DNA of 64,000 bases from NCBI RefSeq assembly GCF_003434055.1, contig NZ_QVEX01000006.1, forward strand, positions 205,226 to 269,225, given 5' to 3'. Positions 27,754 through 34,999 of this stretch are shown one piece after another. Below the pieces are notes generated by a model, which saw only the letters and a program-made list of their open reading frames with translations, did not search any database and was not told the DNA's origin. The first letter of the stretch is position 1, and each line of letters opens with the position of its first letter. Position numbers and translations under genes: made by a program. Source of the DNA: Enterocloster aldenensis. Its GTDB lineage: Bacteria; Bacillota; Clostridia; Lachnospirales; Lachnospiraceae.

Positions 27754-28062
27754 ATGTCTTACATTATAAAAATGGCCCTGGACATCAAAGCACGTTTTGA
27801 GCCGCCTGCGCCCATAACCTCCCCACTGGAGGCATACTGCGCCATCGGCACCATTGCAAAAGCCATGAAACTGGATATGCCTGCCAGGAAGGACACGCTC
27901 TTTGATATGCGGGCCCAGTTAAATACCGATATAGGCGGCGATGAGCCCGCGGATGAACGCATCGGCAAATTATACCGTATCCTGATGAATTTCATCCGCA
28001 ACGATGAGACAACGGACCAGATGATGGAATATGTCACATATGGATATGAACATGAAGCATAA
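27754..28062 (+). CDS. 102-residue protein of unknown function next to a DsrE gene
   Basis: The helical, soluble protein starts MSYIIKMALDIKARFEPP after GAGGTG and contains the acidic stretch NTDIGGDEPADERIGKLYRILM. An extended -10 (TGG TATGAT, ending at 27723) lies about 30 bases upstream. It precedes the DsrE-family gene by 21 bases on the same strand, so the two are almost certainly one transcript. I do not recognise the family. The pairing suggests it acts with the DsrE protein, which is inference. Confidence 0.6.
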   Translation: MSYIIKMALDIKARFEPPAPITSPLEAYCAIGTIAKAMKLDMPARKDTLFDMRAQLNTDIGGDEPADERIGKLYRILMNFIRNDETTDQMMEYVTYGYEHEA

Positions 28063-28083
28063 AAGAATCAGGAGGTAACTGGG

Positions 28084-28449
28084 ATGGAATATAAAGTAAT
28101 CTTCCATATTGATGAGAATGCCAGGTGGCAGATGCTCCTTGGTAACGTGGAGAACCTTCTTGGGGCATTAGGGTCCGGGCACATGACCGTGGAGGTTCTG
28201 GCCAATGGTGAGGCCGTACAGAAGTACGCTGCCGCCCTTCCGGGACGTGATGATGAAGCGGACCAAAGCCTGGCTGCAAAGATGGCATCCCTGCACCAGG
28301 AGGGCGTGACTTTTGCCGCATGCAGGAATGCCATGAGGGCCAACCATCTCACAGAGCATGACTTACATCCCTTTGTCGTGACGGTTCCTGCCGGCGTCAT
28401 GGAACTGGTGACGCGGCAGGCCCAGGGATATGCGTATATCAAGCCGTGA
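28084..28449 (+). CDS. DsrE/DsrF-like family protein
   Basis: The 121-residue protein has the alpha/beta pattern of DsrE-like proteins: VIFHIDENARWQMLLGNVENLL at the start, VEVLANGEAVQKYAA in the second strand, GVTFAACRNAMRAN (conserved Cys near 80) and VPAGVMELVTRQAQGYAYIKP at the end. Some members carry sulfur on this cysteine in sulfur-relay systems; many are uncharacterised. AGGAGG precedes the start. No sulfur-reduction genes are visible nearby, so only the family is assigned. Confidence 0.85.
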   Translation: MEYKVIFHIDENARWQMLLGNVENLLGALGSGHMTVEVLANGEAVQKYAAALPGRDDEADQSLAAKMASLHQEGVTFAACRNAMRANHLTEHDLHPFVVTVPAGVMELVTRQAQGYAYIKP

Positions 28450-28453
28450 TGTG

Positions 28454-28525
28454 GGATGATTCCGGGGCCGGGCCTGCTCTAAGGCTGATTCCAGAGCCGA
28501 ATCTGCACCGTGGATGATTCCGGGG
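28454..28525. repeat. Imperfect 58-base direct repeat downstream of the DsrE gene
   Basis: GGATGATTCCGGGG occurs at 28454-28467 and again at 28512-28525, each preceded by GTG-like sequence, with related GATTCC-containing blocks between them. The stretch has no gene. Confidence 0.5.
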
Positions 28526-28596
28526 TCAGTCCGGCTTCGGGGCTGTTTCCTGCTCTTGGGCCGGCCCTGCCAGTAATCAGCCTGAACCTTGCTCAA

Positions 28597-28878
28597 TCAG
28601 TAGATTTCCCTCTCAACATCCAGTATCCCTGCTTCCGTATTCTGTGCCACAAACCTTTCAATCTCTTCCTGGATGCTGTCTGCCTGTGCCTGGTGTGCAG
28701 CCACAGCAGCCAATCCTATGACGATGATCTGATGTATGTCCTGCTCATCCACTTCGGCTGCCGAAACATTAAATTTATTCCGCAGTTTTGCAAGCAGGCT
28801 TTTCACAACCACCCTCTTTTCTTTCAGCGAATGCACCCACGGTGCATGAAGCCTGATTCTTAACGCTAATATTGTCAT
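28597..28878 (-). CDS. DUF503 (YlxP-like) protein
   Basis: The 93-residue protein has the compact fold signature MTILALRIRLHAPWVHSLKEKRVVVKSLLAKLRNKFNVSAAEVD, typical of the DUF503 family, which is usually found beside infB/rbfA in Firmicutes and has no settled function. Here it is instead coupled to an XRE-type membrane regulator: its ATG overlaps that gene's stop by four bases (ATGA). The gene is complete. Confidence 0.85.
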   Translation of the reverse strand: MTILALRIRLHAPWVHSLKEKRVVVKSLLAKLRNKFNVSAAEVDEQDIHQIIVIGLAAVAAHQAQADSIQEEIERFVAQNTEAGILDVEREIY

Positions 28879-29576
28879 CTCCTATCCCCCTTCATACCAA
28901 GAAATATACCGGCGGCCGAAACAAAGAACAAAGGCGGCACCTTTGCCAGCCGGTAGACCAAAAGCAGGCTAATATGATTCAGTCCTATGAACAGTTTATC
29001 AAATATGTGTACTTCCGGCAACAGGAGCGGTACCAGGATACTGGCTGCCGATATGATATAAAAAACCAGAAGTCCAATGGATATCCCCAATACGGTCCTT
29101 CTTACCCATCCCTGTTTTATCCTGATATCCCCCAACAGGCCCATTATGTTCATAAACGTGATTGTGCCTGCAAAGAAACAGACCGGGCCCAGGATAAGCG
29201 TGGACAGGAAACGTGGCCGGGCGTCATAATAGCGCTGGGCTATCCTCTCCGTCCATTCCCTTGTGAAGACATAAATCAGGGTCCCGGCCAACGTCAGGAT
29301 TCCCCATAAAATGGCTTTCCGAATATACTGTTTCCTCTGCGCCTGTTTTACCTCAGCAATATCCTCTTCCTGGCGGCGTCCATATAAAACCATGAGGATA
29401 TCCGTGTCAAAGGCGCCTGCAATGGCTTCCAGTGTTTCAATATCAGGCTGGCTTTTACCGTTCTCCCAATTGGATACAGCCTGCCTTGTAACATGCAATA
29501 GCCCTGCCAGATGTTCCTGGGACATCTTTTTCTGTTTTCTCAGGTTCCTTATATTTTTCCCTATGCTGCTCATCAT
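28875..29576 (-). CDS. XRE-family regulator with C-terminal membrane region
   Basis: The start at 29576 (MMSSIGKNIRNLRKQKKMSQ) follows GGGAGG. Residues about 6-65 form an XRE helix-turn-helix with MSQEHLAGLLHVTRQAVSNWENGKSQPDIETL. After a basic linker there are four membrane segments (about 95-115, 130-155, 165-190 and 200-225). This is a membrane-tethered DNA-binding protein, a common Firmicutes design whose signal is seldom known. A 7-bp inverted repeat upstream (29610-29632) suits autoregulation. Translationally coupled to the DUF503 gene. Confidence 0.8.
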   Translation of the reverse strand: MMSSIGKNIRNLRKQKKMSQEHLAGLLHVTRQAVSNWENGKSQPDIETLEAIAGAFDTDILMVLYGRRQEEDIAEVKQAQRKQYIRKAILWGILTLAGTLIYVFTREWTERIAQRYYDARPRFLSTLILGPVCFFAGTITFMNIMGLLGDIRIKQGWVRRTVLGISIGLLVFYIISAASILVPLLLPEVHIFDKLFIGLNHISLLLVYRLAKVPPLFFVSAAGIFLGMKGDRR

Positions 29577-29609
29577 GATTCCTCCCGGCACACTGTTTTA
29601 TGTATTAAA

Positions 29610-29632
29610 CATACCACAGAATGCCTGGTATG
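29610..29632. promoter_or_regulatory. Inverted-repeat operator CATACCA-N9-TGGTATG
   Basis: A perfect 7-bp inverted repeat whose right arm contains the likely extended -10 (TGG TATGTT) of the XRE gene. It is a good candidate for the regulator's own binding site. Confidence 0.5.
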
Positions 29633-29861
29633 GTCACGCAACAATTCATTGCAGGACCGAAACTCCCATTATTTTACCCCTGATTTTATTGTGTAAAAGC
29701 TTAAAACACACTTAAGAGGAATCAATATAATAATCACAGAAGCTGCTGATGTGTTATACTACTATATACTGAACGAGCATAGGGACATAGCCGATCTGAG
29801 AAGTCAAGGCGGAACCTGCAAAGCCAATGTCCTGCAATTTCCTTTAAAAAGGAGTATAAAA

Positions 29862-30437
29862 ATGAAATCTTTTTCACAGTATAAATTCATTCTTTTTATG
29901 TGTATCATTGTATTAATCATTGTATTAATATTTCAAACAGGATGTATCGGCGATTCACCAAAAAGCACGATGCCCCCCAACACAACGCAAGACACCAAAA
30001 TGACAGAGATGAATCTCACGCAAATCCAAGTTGGGGATTATTCAAGTTTACTCGGTACTTGGAAGGAAATAGCTTATGCAGATAACCCGTTTGACGGAAC
30101 AGGACTGCAGTGGCATACGGGTAGGTCTGATACGGTTTCCTCTACCCTCTCTGTATCAACGTACAAAATAGATTTTAATGAATCTGCTATGATTATTCAA
30201 GGAAATGCGCTTACGGACGGTATGGGTTCCCATCTTCTATCATTTGTAAATGATGGAAATTCACTTGACGCTTACGCTGATTCAACTAACGTCATCTACT
30301 GGAATATCACATTTTACCCAAAAGGAGCAGCAAATAATCTAGAGCCCAATAATGGTGTGCAAATTGACAACACTAAAAATATCATTGTTGTCTTGTATAG
30401 CGGTATGCAAGCCCTAACAGTTTTTGTGCAAGAATAG
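29862..30437 (+). CDS. Lipoprotein of unknown function
   Basis: The start MKSFSQYKFILFMCIIVLIIVL at 29862 follows AAAAAGGAG; the frame to 29751 lacks a ribosome site. The signal peptide ends at a cysteine in FQTGCIGDS (about residue 27), so it is a lipoprotein or anchored protein. A Thr/Pro/Asn linker leads to a globular outer domain with SLLGTWKEIAYADNPFDGTGLQW and IIVVLYSGMQALTVFVQE, resembling small beta-barrel lipoproteins. The gene belongs to the AT-rich segment 29.7-31.8 kb and differs in base composition from the core genes, consistent with acquisition. Confidence 0.6.
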   Translation: MKSFSQYKFILFMCIIVLIIVLIFQTGCIGDSPKSTMPPNTTQDTKMTEMNLTQIQVGDYSSLLGTWKEIAYADNPFDGTGLQWHTGRSDTVSSTLSVSTYKIDFNESAMIIQGNALTDGMGSHLLSFVNDGNSLDAYADSTNVIYWNITFYPKGAANNLEPNNGVQIDNTKNIIVVLYSGMQALTVFVQE

Positions 30438-30530
30438 CAAACGAATCCTGTTCATTTCAGAAAATCCGTCTGTGACATATATTGAATCTATAGTGCCAGT
30501 TTATCTTTCATAACATTTAAAGGTTCTTGA

Positions 30531-31130
30531 CAAGGGCATAATAAAACAACTGAAAACACAAGGGCCAACCTACAACAAAACGCCGCAATTCAAATCATTG
30601 AGCAAGAAGGCTATGAAAAATTATCTATACGGAAAATAGCAACCATAATTGAGTATTCTCCGACTACAATTTATCCTTATTATAAGGATAAAGCAGGAAT
30701 TATTACCGATATGTCTGATGAGTTATATAGCAACGTCTTAAATGATATCGTTGCTATACTGAATGAAGATACTGCACTATCAATAGATAAAAAAATCCAT
30801 GAAATTATGCATGCATTTATAATGGGACTTTGTGGTGAGCCAGAAATGGTAAAGGCAATTATGTATAGCGGTATAAATGTTATCTTTGCAAACGATAGTG
30901 ATAATAGTACACCAAATAATCCAGGAATATCTATGTTAGATAATATCTTTGCCGTTGGTATCGCGCAAAATGTTTTTAAACCCAATATTGCGAATACTTC
31001 ATGGATGATTATAAGTGCATTACTTGGATTTACAATAAGCTCAATTGAAAATCAGCTACATCTAACTGATAATTTTAATCAACTTGTAGATGATTTTGTG
31101 CAAATTCTTTTGGGAGGAATATTACAATGA
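30531..31130 (+). pseudogene. TetR-family regulator frame lacking a start codon
   Basis: The 199-codon frame has a normal TetR layout. Its N-terminal helix-turn-helix reads NTRANLQQNAAIQIIEQEGYEKLSIRKIATIIEYSPTTIYPYYKDKAGII (described in parts: helix 1 at 30550-30600, the recognition helix near 30640-30690). A C-terminal ligand domain ends at 31130. The frame opens directly after TGA at 30528-30530 and contains no ATG, GTG or TTG before the DNA-binding domain; the first ATG is at 30711, past it. The start seems to have been lost. A 139-residue product from 30711 would lack DNA binding. Its stop overlaps the next ATG. Confidence 0.6.
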
Positions 31131-31283
31131 ACGTCTCTAAAGTAAATTGAAAAAGGTTTTACCGTTGACAATATTATTGAACAACAGTCATTGGAAGCAG
31201 ATGCGATTACTTCTGCGACTTATAGTAGCGATACTATCAGGAAAGCCATAGAAAATGCTTTGCGACAAGGAGAACAAGAATGA
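31127..31283 (+). pseudogene. Remnant of an FMN-binding domain protein
   Basis: An ATG overlapping the TetR stop opens only seven codons (MNVSKVN) before TGA. In another frame the sequence then continues IEKGFTVDNIIEQQSLEAD and DAITSATYSSDTIRKAIENAL, which is the C-terminal flavin-attachment segment of FMN_bind proteins (SATYS at the usual SGATxT position). The ribosome site (GGGAGG) and gene start survive, so an internal deletion with frame change removed the middle. The next gene, a flavodoxin, starts at its end. Confidence 0.6.
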
Positions 31284-31753
31284 AAACAATTATTATGTAT
31301 TCAAGTAAGTATGGTTGCACAGAAGATTGTGTAAAGGCACTTAAAAGTAAGCTAAACGGCGAATGCAGACTTGTAAACTTGAAGAATGTAGGTGCGATAG
31401 ATTTTCAGCAATACGACTGGGTTATTATTGGTGGATCAATCTATGTTGGAAAAATCCAAAAAGAAGTACGGCTGTTTTGTGAGCGTAATTTGAAAGAACT
31501 ACTTACCAAAAATATCTCCTTATTCATGTGTTGTACAACACCAGAACAAGTGAATGACTTTTTCGAAAATAATTTTCCTGCCAAATTACTTGCACACGCT
31601 ATAAAGACTGTGAATTTCGGCGGAGAATTGAGACAAGAAAAAATGGGGTTCTTAGATAGAAAATTGACTGCTCTAGTAACTAAAACGGAGCCAATGAAAA
31701 CCGGGATATTCTATCAAAACATAGATTTATTAGCTACTTTAGTCAATTCATAA
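31280..31753 (+). CDS. Flavodoxin-domain protein
   Basis: The 157-residue protein starts MKTIIMYSSKYGCTEDCVKALK with the phosphate-binding loop YSSKYGCTE (residues 7-15). DWVIIGGSIYVGKIQKEV (about 47-64) forms the second flavin contact, of the kind seen in flavodoxin and HemG-like proteins. The start is set by AAGGAG. It lies directly after the broken FMN-binding frame and a broken TetR frame, so it is the survivor of a three-gene TetR/FMN-binding/flavodoxin redox module. It may still be expressed. Electron partners are unknown. Confidence 0.8.
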   Translation: MKTIIMYSSKYGCTEDCVKALKSKLNGECRLVNLKNVGAIDFQQYDWVIIGGSIYVGKIQKEVRLFCERNLKELLTKNISLFMCCTTPEQVNDFFENNFPAKLLAHAIKTVNFGGELRQEKMGFLDRKLTALVTKTEPMKTGIFYQNIDLLATLVNS

Positions 31754-31868
31754 ATTGATTAGCATTGATAACATAGGATAGTAGAATATTTTGCATAGCC
31801 CCACAAGTAACGGCCTGTGAAAAAGCGTATATGGCAGTTTGGGCGGCTAAGGTGTGCCAAATAAGAAA

Positions 31869-31888
31869 ACCGCCCATAATCGGACGGT
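31869..31888 (-). terminator. Terminator of the tRNA Pro-Glu-Thr transcript
   Basis: ACCGTCC pairs with GGGCGGT (one G-T pair) around six bases, followed leftward by TTTCTTATTT, about 50 bases past tRNA-Thr. Confidence 0.65.
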
Positions 31889-31938
31889 CCCTTTACCTTA
31901 ATCTTCCCTTTTCCTTGTAAATACCTACTTTTCAATAA

Positions 31939-32011
31939 AGCCACTGGCCGGACTCGAACCGGCGACCCACGCATTACGAATGCGTTGCGCTACCAACTGC
32001 GCTACAGTGGC
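31939..32011 (-). tRNA. tRNA-Thr(CGT)
   Basis: Complete cloverleaf on the minus strand: acceptor GCCACTG/CAGTGGC, anticodon arm ACGCA-TTCGTAA-TGCGT and T arm CCGGTTCGAGTCCGG. CCA is not encoded. Last of three tRNAs in the cluster. Confidence 0.95.
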
Positions 32012-32077
32012 ATCCTGACAGTCATACTGTCCCTTAGATGAAACAAGACTGTCGCTCACGCAACAGCCTCTTCATCA

Positions 32078-32149
32078 TGACCTGACCGGGAATCGAACCC
32101 GGGTTTACGCCGTGAGAGGGCGTCGTCTTAGCCGCTTGACCATCAGGCC
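32078..32149 (-). tRNA. tRNA-Glu(CTC)
   Basis: Cloverleaf with acceptor GGCCTGA/TCAGGTC (one G-T), anticodon arm ACGCC-CTCTCAC-GGCGT and T arm CCGGGTTCGATTCCCGG. Anticodon CTC reads GAG. Confidence 0.93.
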
Positions 32150-32158
32150 TCAGGTAAA

Positions 32159-32232
32159 TCGAGGCGACGTGATTCGAACACGCGGCCTCTGCGTCCCGAA
32201 CGCAGCGCTCTACCAAACTGAGCCACGCCTCG
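32159..32232 (-). tRNA. tRNA-Pro(CGG)
   Basis: Cloverleaf with acceptor CGAGGCG/CGCCTCG, anticodon arm CTGCG-TTCGGGA-CGCAG and T arm CGTGTTCGAATCACG. First of the three tRNAs, nine bases before tRNA-Glu. Confidence 0.95.
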
Positions 32233-32243
32233 ATACCTCTGGT

Positions 32244-32272
32244 AGTATAATACAAATATGGAAGAATGTCAA
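32244..32272 (-). promoter_or_regulatory. Promoter of the tRNA cluster
   Basis: Consensus TTGACA (32267-32272), a 17-base spacer and TATACT (32244-32249), ending 12 bases before tRNA-Pro. A very strong promoter, as expected for stable RNA. Confidence 0.85.
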
Positions 32273-32335
32273 CCATAAATTGTCAAAGTTTTTTAAAAAA
32301 TTCACAATTTTATTTTTCCGCATTTTACATTCCCT

Positions 32336-33433
32336 TTAATCGTAAATCCTGCCATAGTCGTAGCTCCCATAAAAATCCCTTATTGTCTCAAAATACTGGT
32401 CCACATTATCCCGGGTCAGCCTGTGCTCTCCTGCCGCCATCCACTCCAATATCCGGTCCCCCACCTGCTCAGAATAATGGATGACATCCATATAATTATC
32501 CAGGTCGCAGATAATGTCAAACTGGTCGTCAAACCCAAACAGCCGGATGTTGTCACAGGTAAGAAGCATGTCAGCCATCAGGCGGAGCGCTGAAAGCTGA
32601 CGCTCAAAATCCCCCTTTGCCACAAGCTCGCTGTCCCAGTACGCAATGCTGTAGGGCGGGATAAAGCAATAAAATATAATATCCGGGTTAGCCCTTGCAA
32701 CGGCCAGTATATTCTGTTCCACATTGCCTTCAACCATCTGTCTGTCTTCCATGGTAAAAGGCATTGGCTCCATGTTCCCTTCCGGGCGTTCAAAGGTCCG
32801 CAGCACAGCCTGCCTGCCCCACTCCTTGTCAGGCGCCCAGTGCATATACTCATCAAAGGTGGTCATGTCCGCCCCTGCCTTTGTCCTGTTTAATATGCTG
32901 CGCACATTGCCAAAAATCACTTCTTTGTTCCATATGTAATTCACGTCATTCCACGGATTACCATCCAGCAGATAGTCCGGCGCCGGCGCTGTGGGATTCC
33001 ATTGATCCTTATCATACATCAAAAAGCTTTTATCCAGGCTTCTGAACACCATCTTAATCCGCGGATTATAGGAAATGGCCCGGCGCACCGCTTCATCCAC
33101 CTCCTTGTAGTATCCTCCTCCATAAGGAATCTTGACGGCCTTCACATCAAACAGCCTGTCAAAGCTGGATACCTTGAAGTTTTCTGACATGGATGTGCCT
33201 GTCAGCACCGCATCATAGGTAAAATGCCGGCTGATGCCGTCATTCTGGTAACGCTCGCTGTCCAATGTATATGCAAGCCCTTTCAGTGGTTGATGGTAAT
33301 GGAAAAATGGGTCCACTATTGCCACAAGCCCTCCCAGGGCAGCCAGCCCCAAAGCGGTAAGCCCCAGTGTAAAGCCCAGCCATCTTCCCCAGTATTTCTT
33401 TTGTCCATCCTTGTTATCTGTCTGTTTATCCAA
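32336..33433 (-). CDS. SGNH/DltD-AlgX-like surface protein paired with an MBOAT acyltransferase
   Basis: The start is TTG at 33433 after AGGAGA; a TTG eight codons upstream lacks a ribosome site. In 365 residues one membrane anchor (about 19-39) is followed by an extracytoplasmic domain. VLTGTSMSENF (about 77-87) resembles the nucleophile block of SGNH acyl hydrolases, and DVIHYSEQVGDRIL near residue 325 has the Asp-x-x-His block. Such proteins act with MBOAT partners to transfer acyl groups to surface polymers. It follows the MBOAT gene by 54 bases. The acceptor polymer is unknown. Confidence 0.75.
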   Translation of the reverse strand: MDKQTDNKDGQKKYWGRWLGFTLGLTALGLAALGGLVAIVDPFFHYHQPLKGLAYTLDSERYQNDGISRHFTYDAVLTGTSMSENFKVSSFDRLFDVKAVKIPYGGGYYKEVDEAVRRAISYNPRIKMVFRSLDKSFLMYDKDQWNPTAPAPDYLLDGNPWNDVNYIWNKEVIFGNVRSILNRTKAGADMTTFDEYMHWAPDKEWGRQAVLRTFERPEGNMEPMPFTMEDRQMVEGNVEQNILAVARANPDIIFYCFIPPYSIAYWDSELVAKGDFERQLSALRLMADMLLTCDNIRLFGFDDQFDIICDLDNYMDVIHYSEQVGDRILEWMAAGEHRLTRDNVDQYFETIRDFYGSYDYGRIYD

Positions 33434-33487
33434 TGCTGCGTCTCCTGTAAATGTCAATGAAATAGAAAATCTTAAATTTGGAAATCC

Positions 33488-34963
33488 TTAAAACTGGAAA
33501 TAAATAAATGTGGAAATCCCCGCCAGTGATATGACCGACCACACAAGCAGCACCGCTGTCCCGGCGCCCCTGAGCACGGTGGGCTTAAGCCCTGCCTCGG
33601 CCATGTTCCTGGTATTCATCACCAGATGGAGCGCAATGCCGTAAATCAGGAATATGGTCATGAGCCTGTGGTTCAGGAACACCTGGGGCAGTTCCACCAT
33701 CTTAAAGCTGTCTGCAAACCCCGGATTTATCTGCATGTTTTCAAAACCCACCAGTCTCTTAAAAAACTGTTTTGCCTGGGAAATGCTGTCGGCCCTGAAT
33801 ATGACCCAGCTCAGGTTCACGAACAGGAAGGTGGCCATCCACCGGAACGCTGTATGAAGCCGGTTCCACTGCCGGTCAAACATCCGGTTAAGGCATTGCG
33901 CTGCCCCGTGGATCAGTCCCCACAGGATAAAGGTCCAGTTGGCCCCATGCCACAGGCCGCTGGCCAGGAATACAAGCATCACGTTCACATAGGTGCGCAC
34001 AGTCCCTTTTCTGCTGCCGCCCAGCGGAAAATATATGTAATTGCGAAGGAAACGGGTTAATGTCATATGCCACCGCTTCCAAAAATCCACTGGGGACAGC
34101 GCCTTGTAGGGGGAATTGAAATTCTGCGGAAGTTCCAGGTTAAGCATCCGCGAAATGCCCACTGCCATGTCACAGTACCCGCTGAAATCAAAATACAGCT
34201 GGAAGGTATAAGCCAGCATCACAAGAAATGCATCGGAAGAGCTTAAGGATCCCACCTGTGAAAATCCCCATGCCACCGGGCCCGCAAAAAACTCCGCCAG
34301 TATCACTTTCTTAAAAAGGCCTGCCGCAAACACCATGAGTCCTTTGGACATATTCACCGAATCCATCCTCTGGCGCGCCTCTTCCTTTAGCTGCGGGATG
34401 AATTCCCTGTGCAAAAGGATGGGTCCCATGGCAATCTTGGGAAAATACACGGTGAATATGGCGTAATCCAGGAAACCGTATCCCCCGGTTTCGCCTCTAT
34501 AGGAATCCACCAGCCATGCCACCTGCTGGAATGTAAAAAAGCTGATGCCCACAGGCAGGAGAATCCTTGTCAGCAATAAATCCTGTTTCAGGAACAGGTT
34601 CAGGTTTTCCAGGAAAAAGTTGGAGTATTTATAGTAAAAAAGAAGTCCCAGGTTGGCTAAGATGCCAAGAATAAGGATGGCTTTCCGGCCCCCATCCTGT
34701 CTGCCGTTGGCAGCGTCCCCATCCTCCTTTCGGCCGGTTCCCCTGCTTCTCCCTAGAAGGAGCCGTGAGATCCGCCAGTTAAACCCGGTGCTGGCTAACA
34801 GCAGTACGAGATACCATGGATTGCCATAGGCAAAAAACAGAAGGGACATGGCGGCCAGGAACATCCTGGCCCCCTCCTTCTTTCCCATGTGATGCAATCC
34901 GAAATACCCTGCAAGGCAGGACGGAAGAAATAACATTATAAACAGATATGAATTAAACTGCAT
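33488..34963 (-). CDS. MBOAT-family O-acyltransferase (AlgI/DltB-like)
   Basis: A 491-residue membrane enzyme with about ten spans, opening LFIMLFLPSCLAGYFGLHHMG. Family motifs are present: YFDFSGYCDMAVGISRMLNLELPQNFNSPY, the RWHMTLTRFLRNYIYFPLGGSRKG segment and the catalytic-His region SGLWHGANWTFILWGLIHG. A hydrophilic cytoplasmic insert rich in Gly/Asp (about 70-90) is less usual. It passes acyl groups across the membrane to its SGNH-like partner, the next gene. AlgI/AlgX and DltB/DltD pairs are the nearest analogues. No Dlt or alginate genes are visible, so the modified polymer is open. Confidence 0.88.
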   Translation of the reverse strand: MQFNSYLFIMLFLPSCLAGYFGLHHMGKKEGARMFLAAMSLLFFAYGNPWYLVLLLASTGFNWRISRLLLGRSRGTGRKEDGDAANGRQDGGRKAILILGILANLGLLFYYKYSNFFLENLNLFLKQDLLLTRILLPVGISFFTFQQVAWLVDSYRGETGGYGFLDYAIFTVYFPKIAMGPILLHREFIPQLKEEARQRMDSVNMSKGLMVFAAGLFKKVILAEFFAGPVAWGFSQVGSLSSSDAFLVMLAYTFQLYFDFSGYCDMAVGISRMLNLELPQNFNSPYKALSPVDFWKRWHMTLTRFLRNYIYFPLGGSRKGTVRTYVNVMLVFLASGLWHGANWTFILWGLIHGAAQCLNRMFDRQWNRLHTAFRWMATFLFVNLSWVIFRADSISQAKQFFKRLVGFENMQINPGFADSFKMVELPQVFLNHRLMTIFLIYGIALHLVMNTRNMAEAGLKPTVLRGAGTAVLLVWSVISLAGISTFIYFQF

Positions 34964-34999
34964 GGTCCTTGTATCCTTTTTCTTTGGTTGATTTTATGA

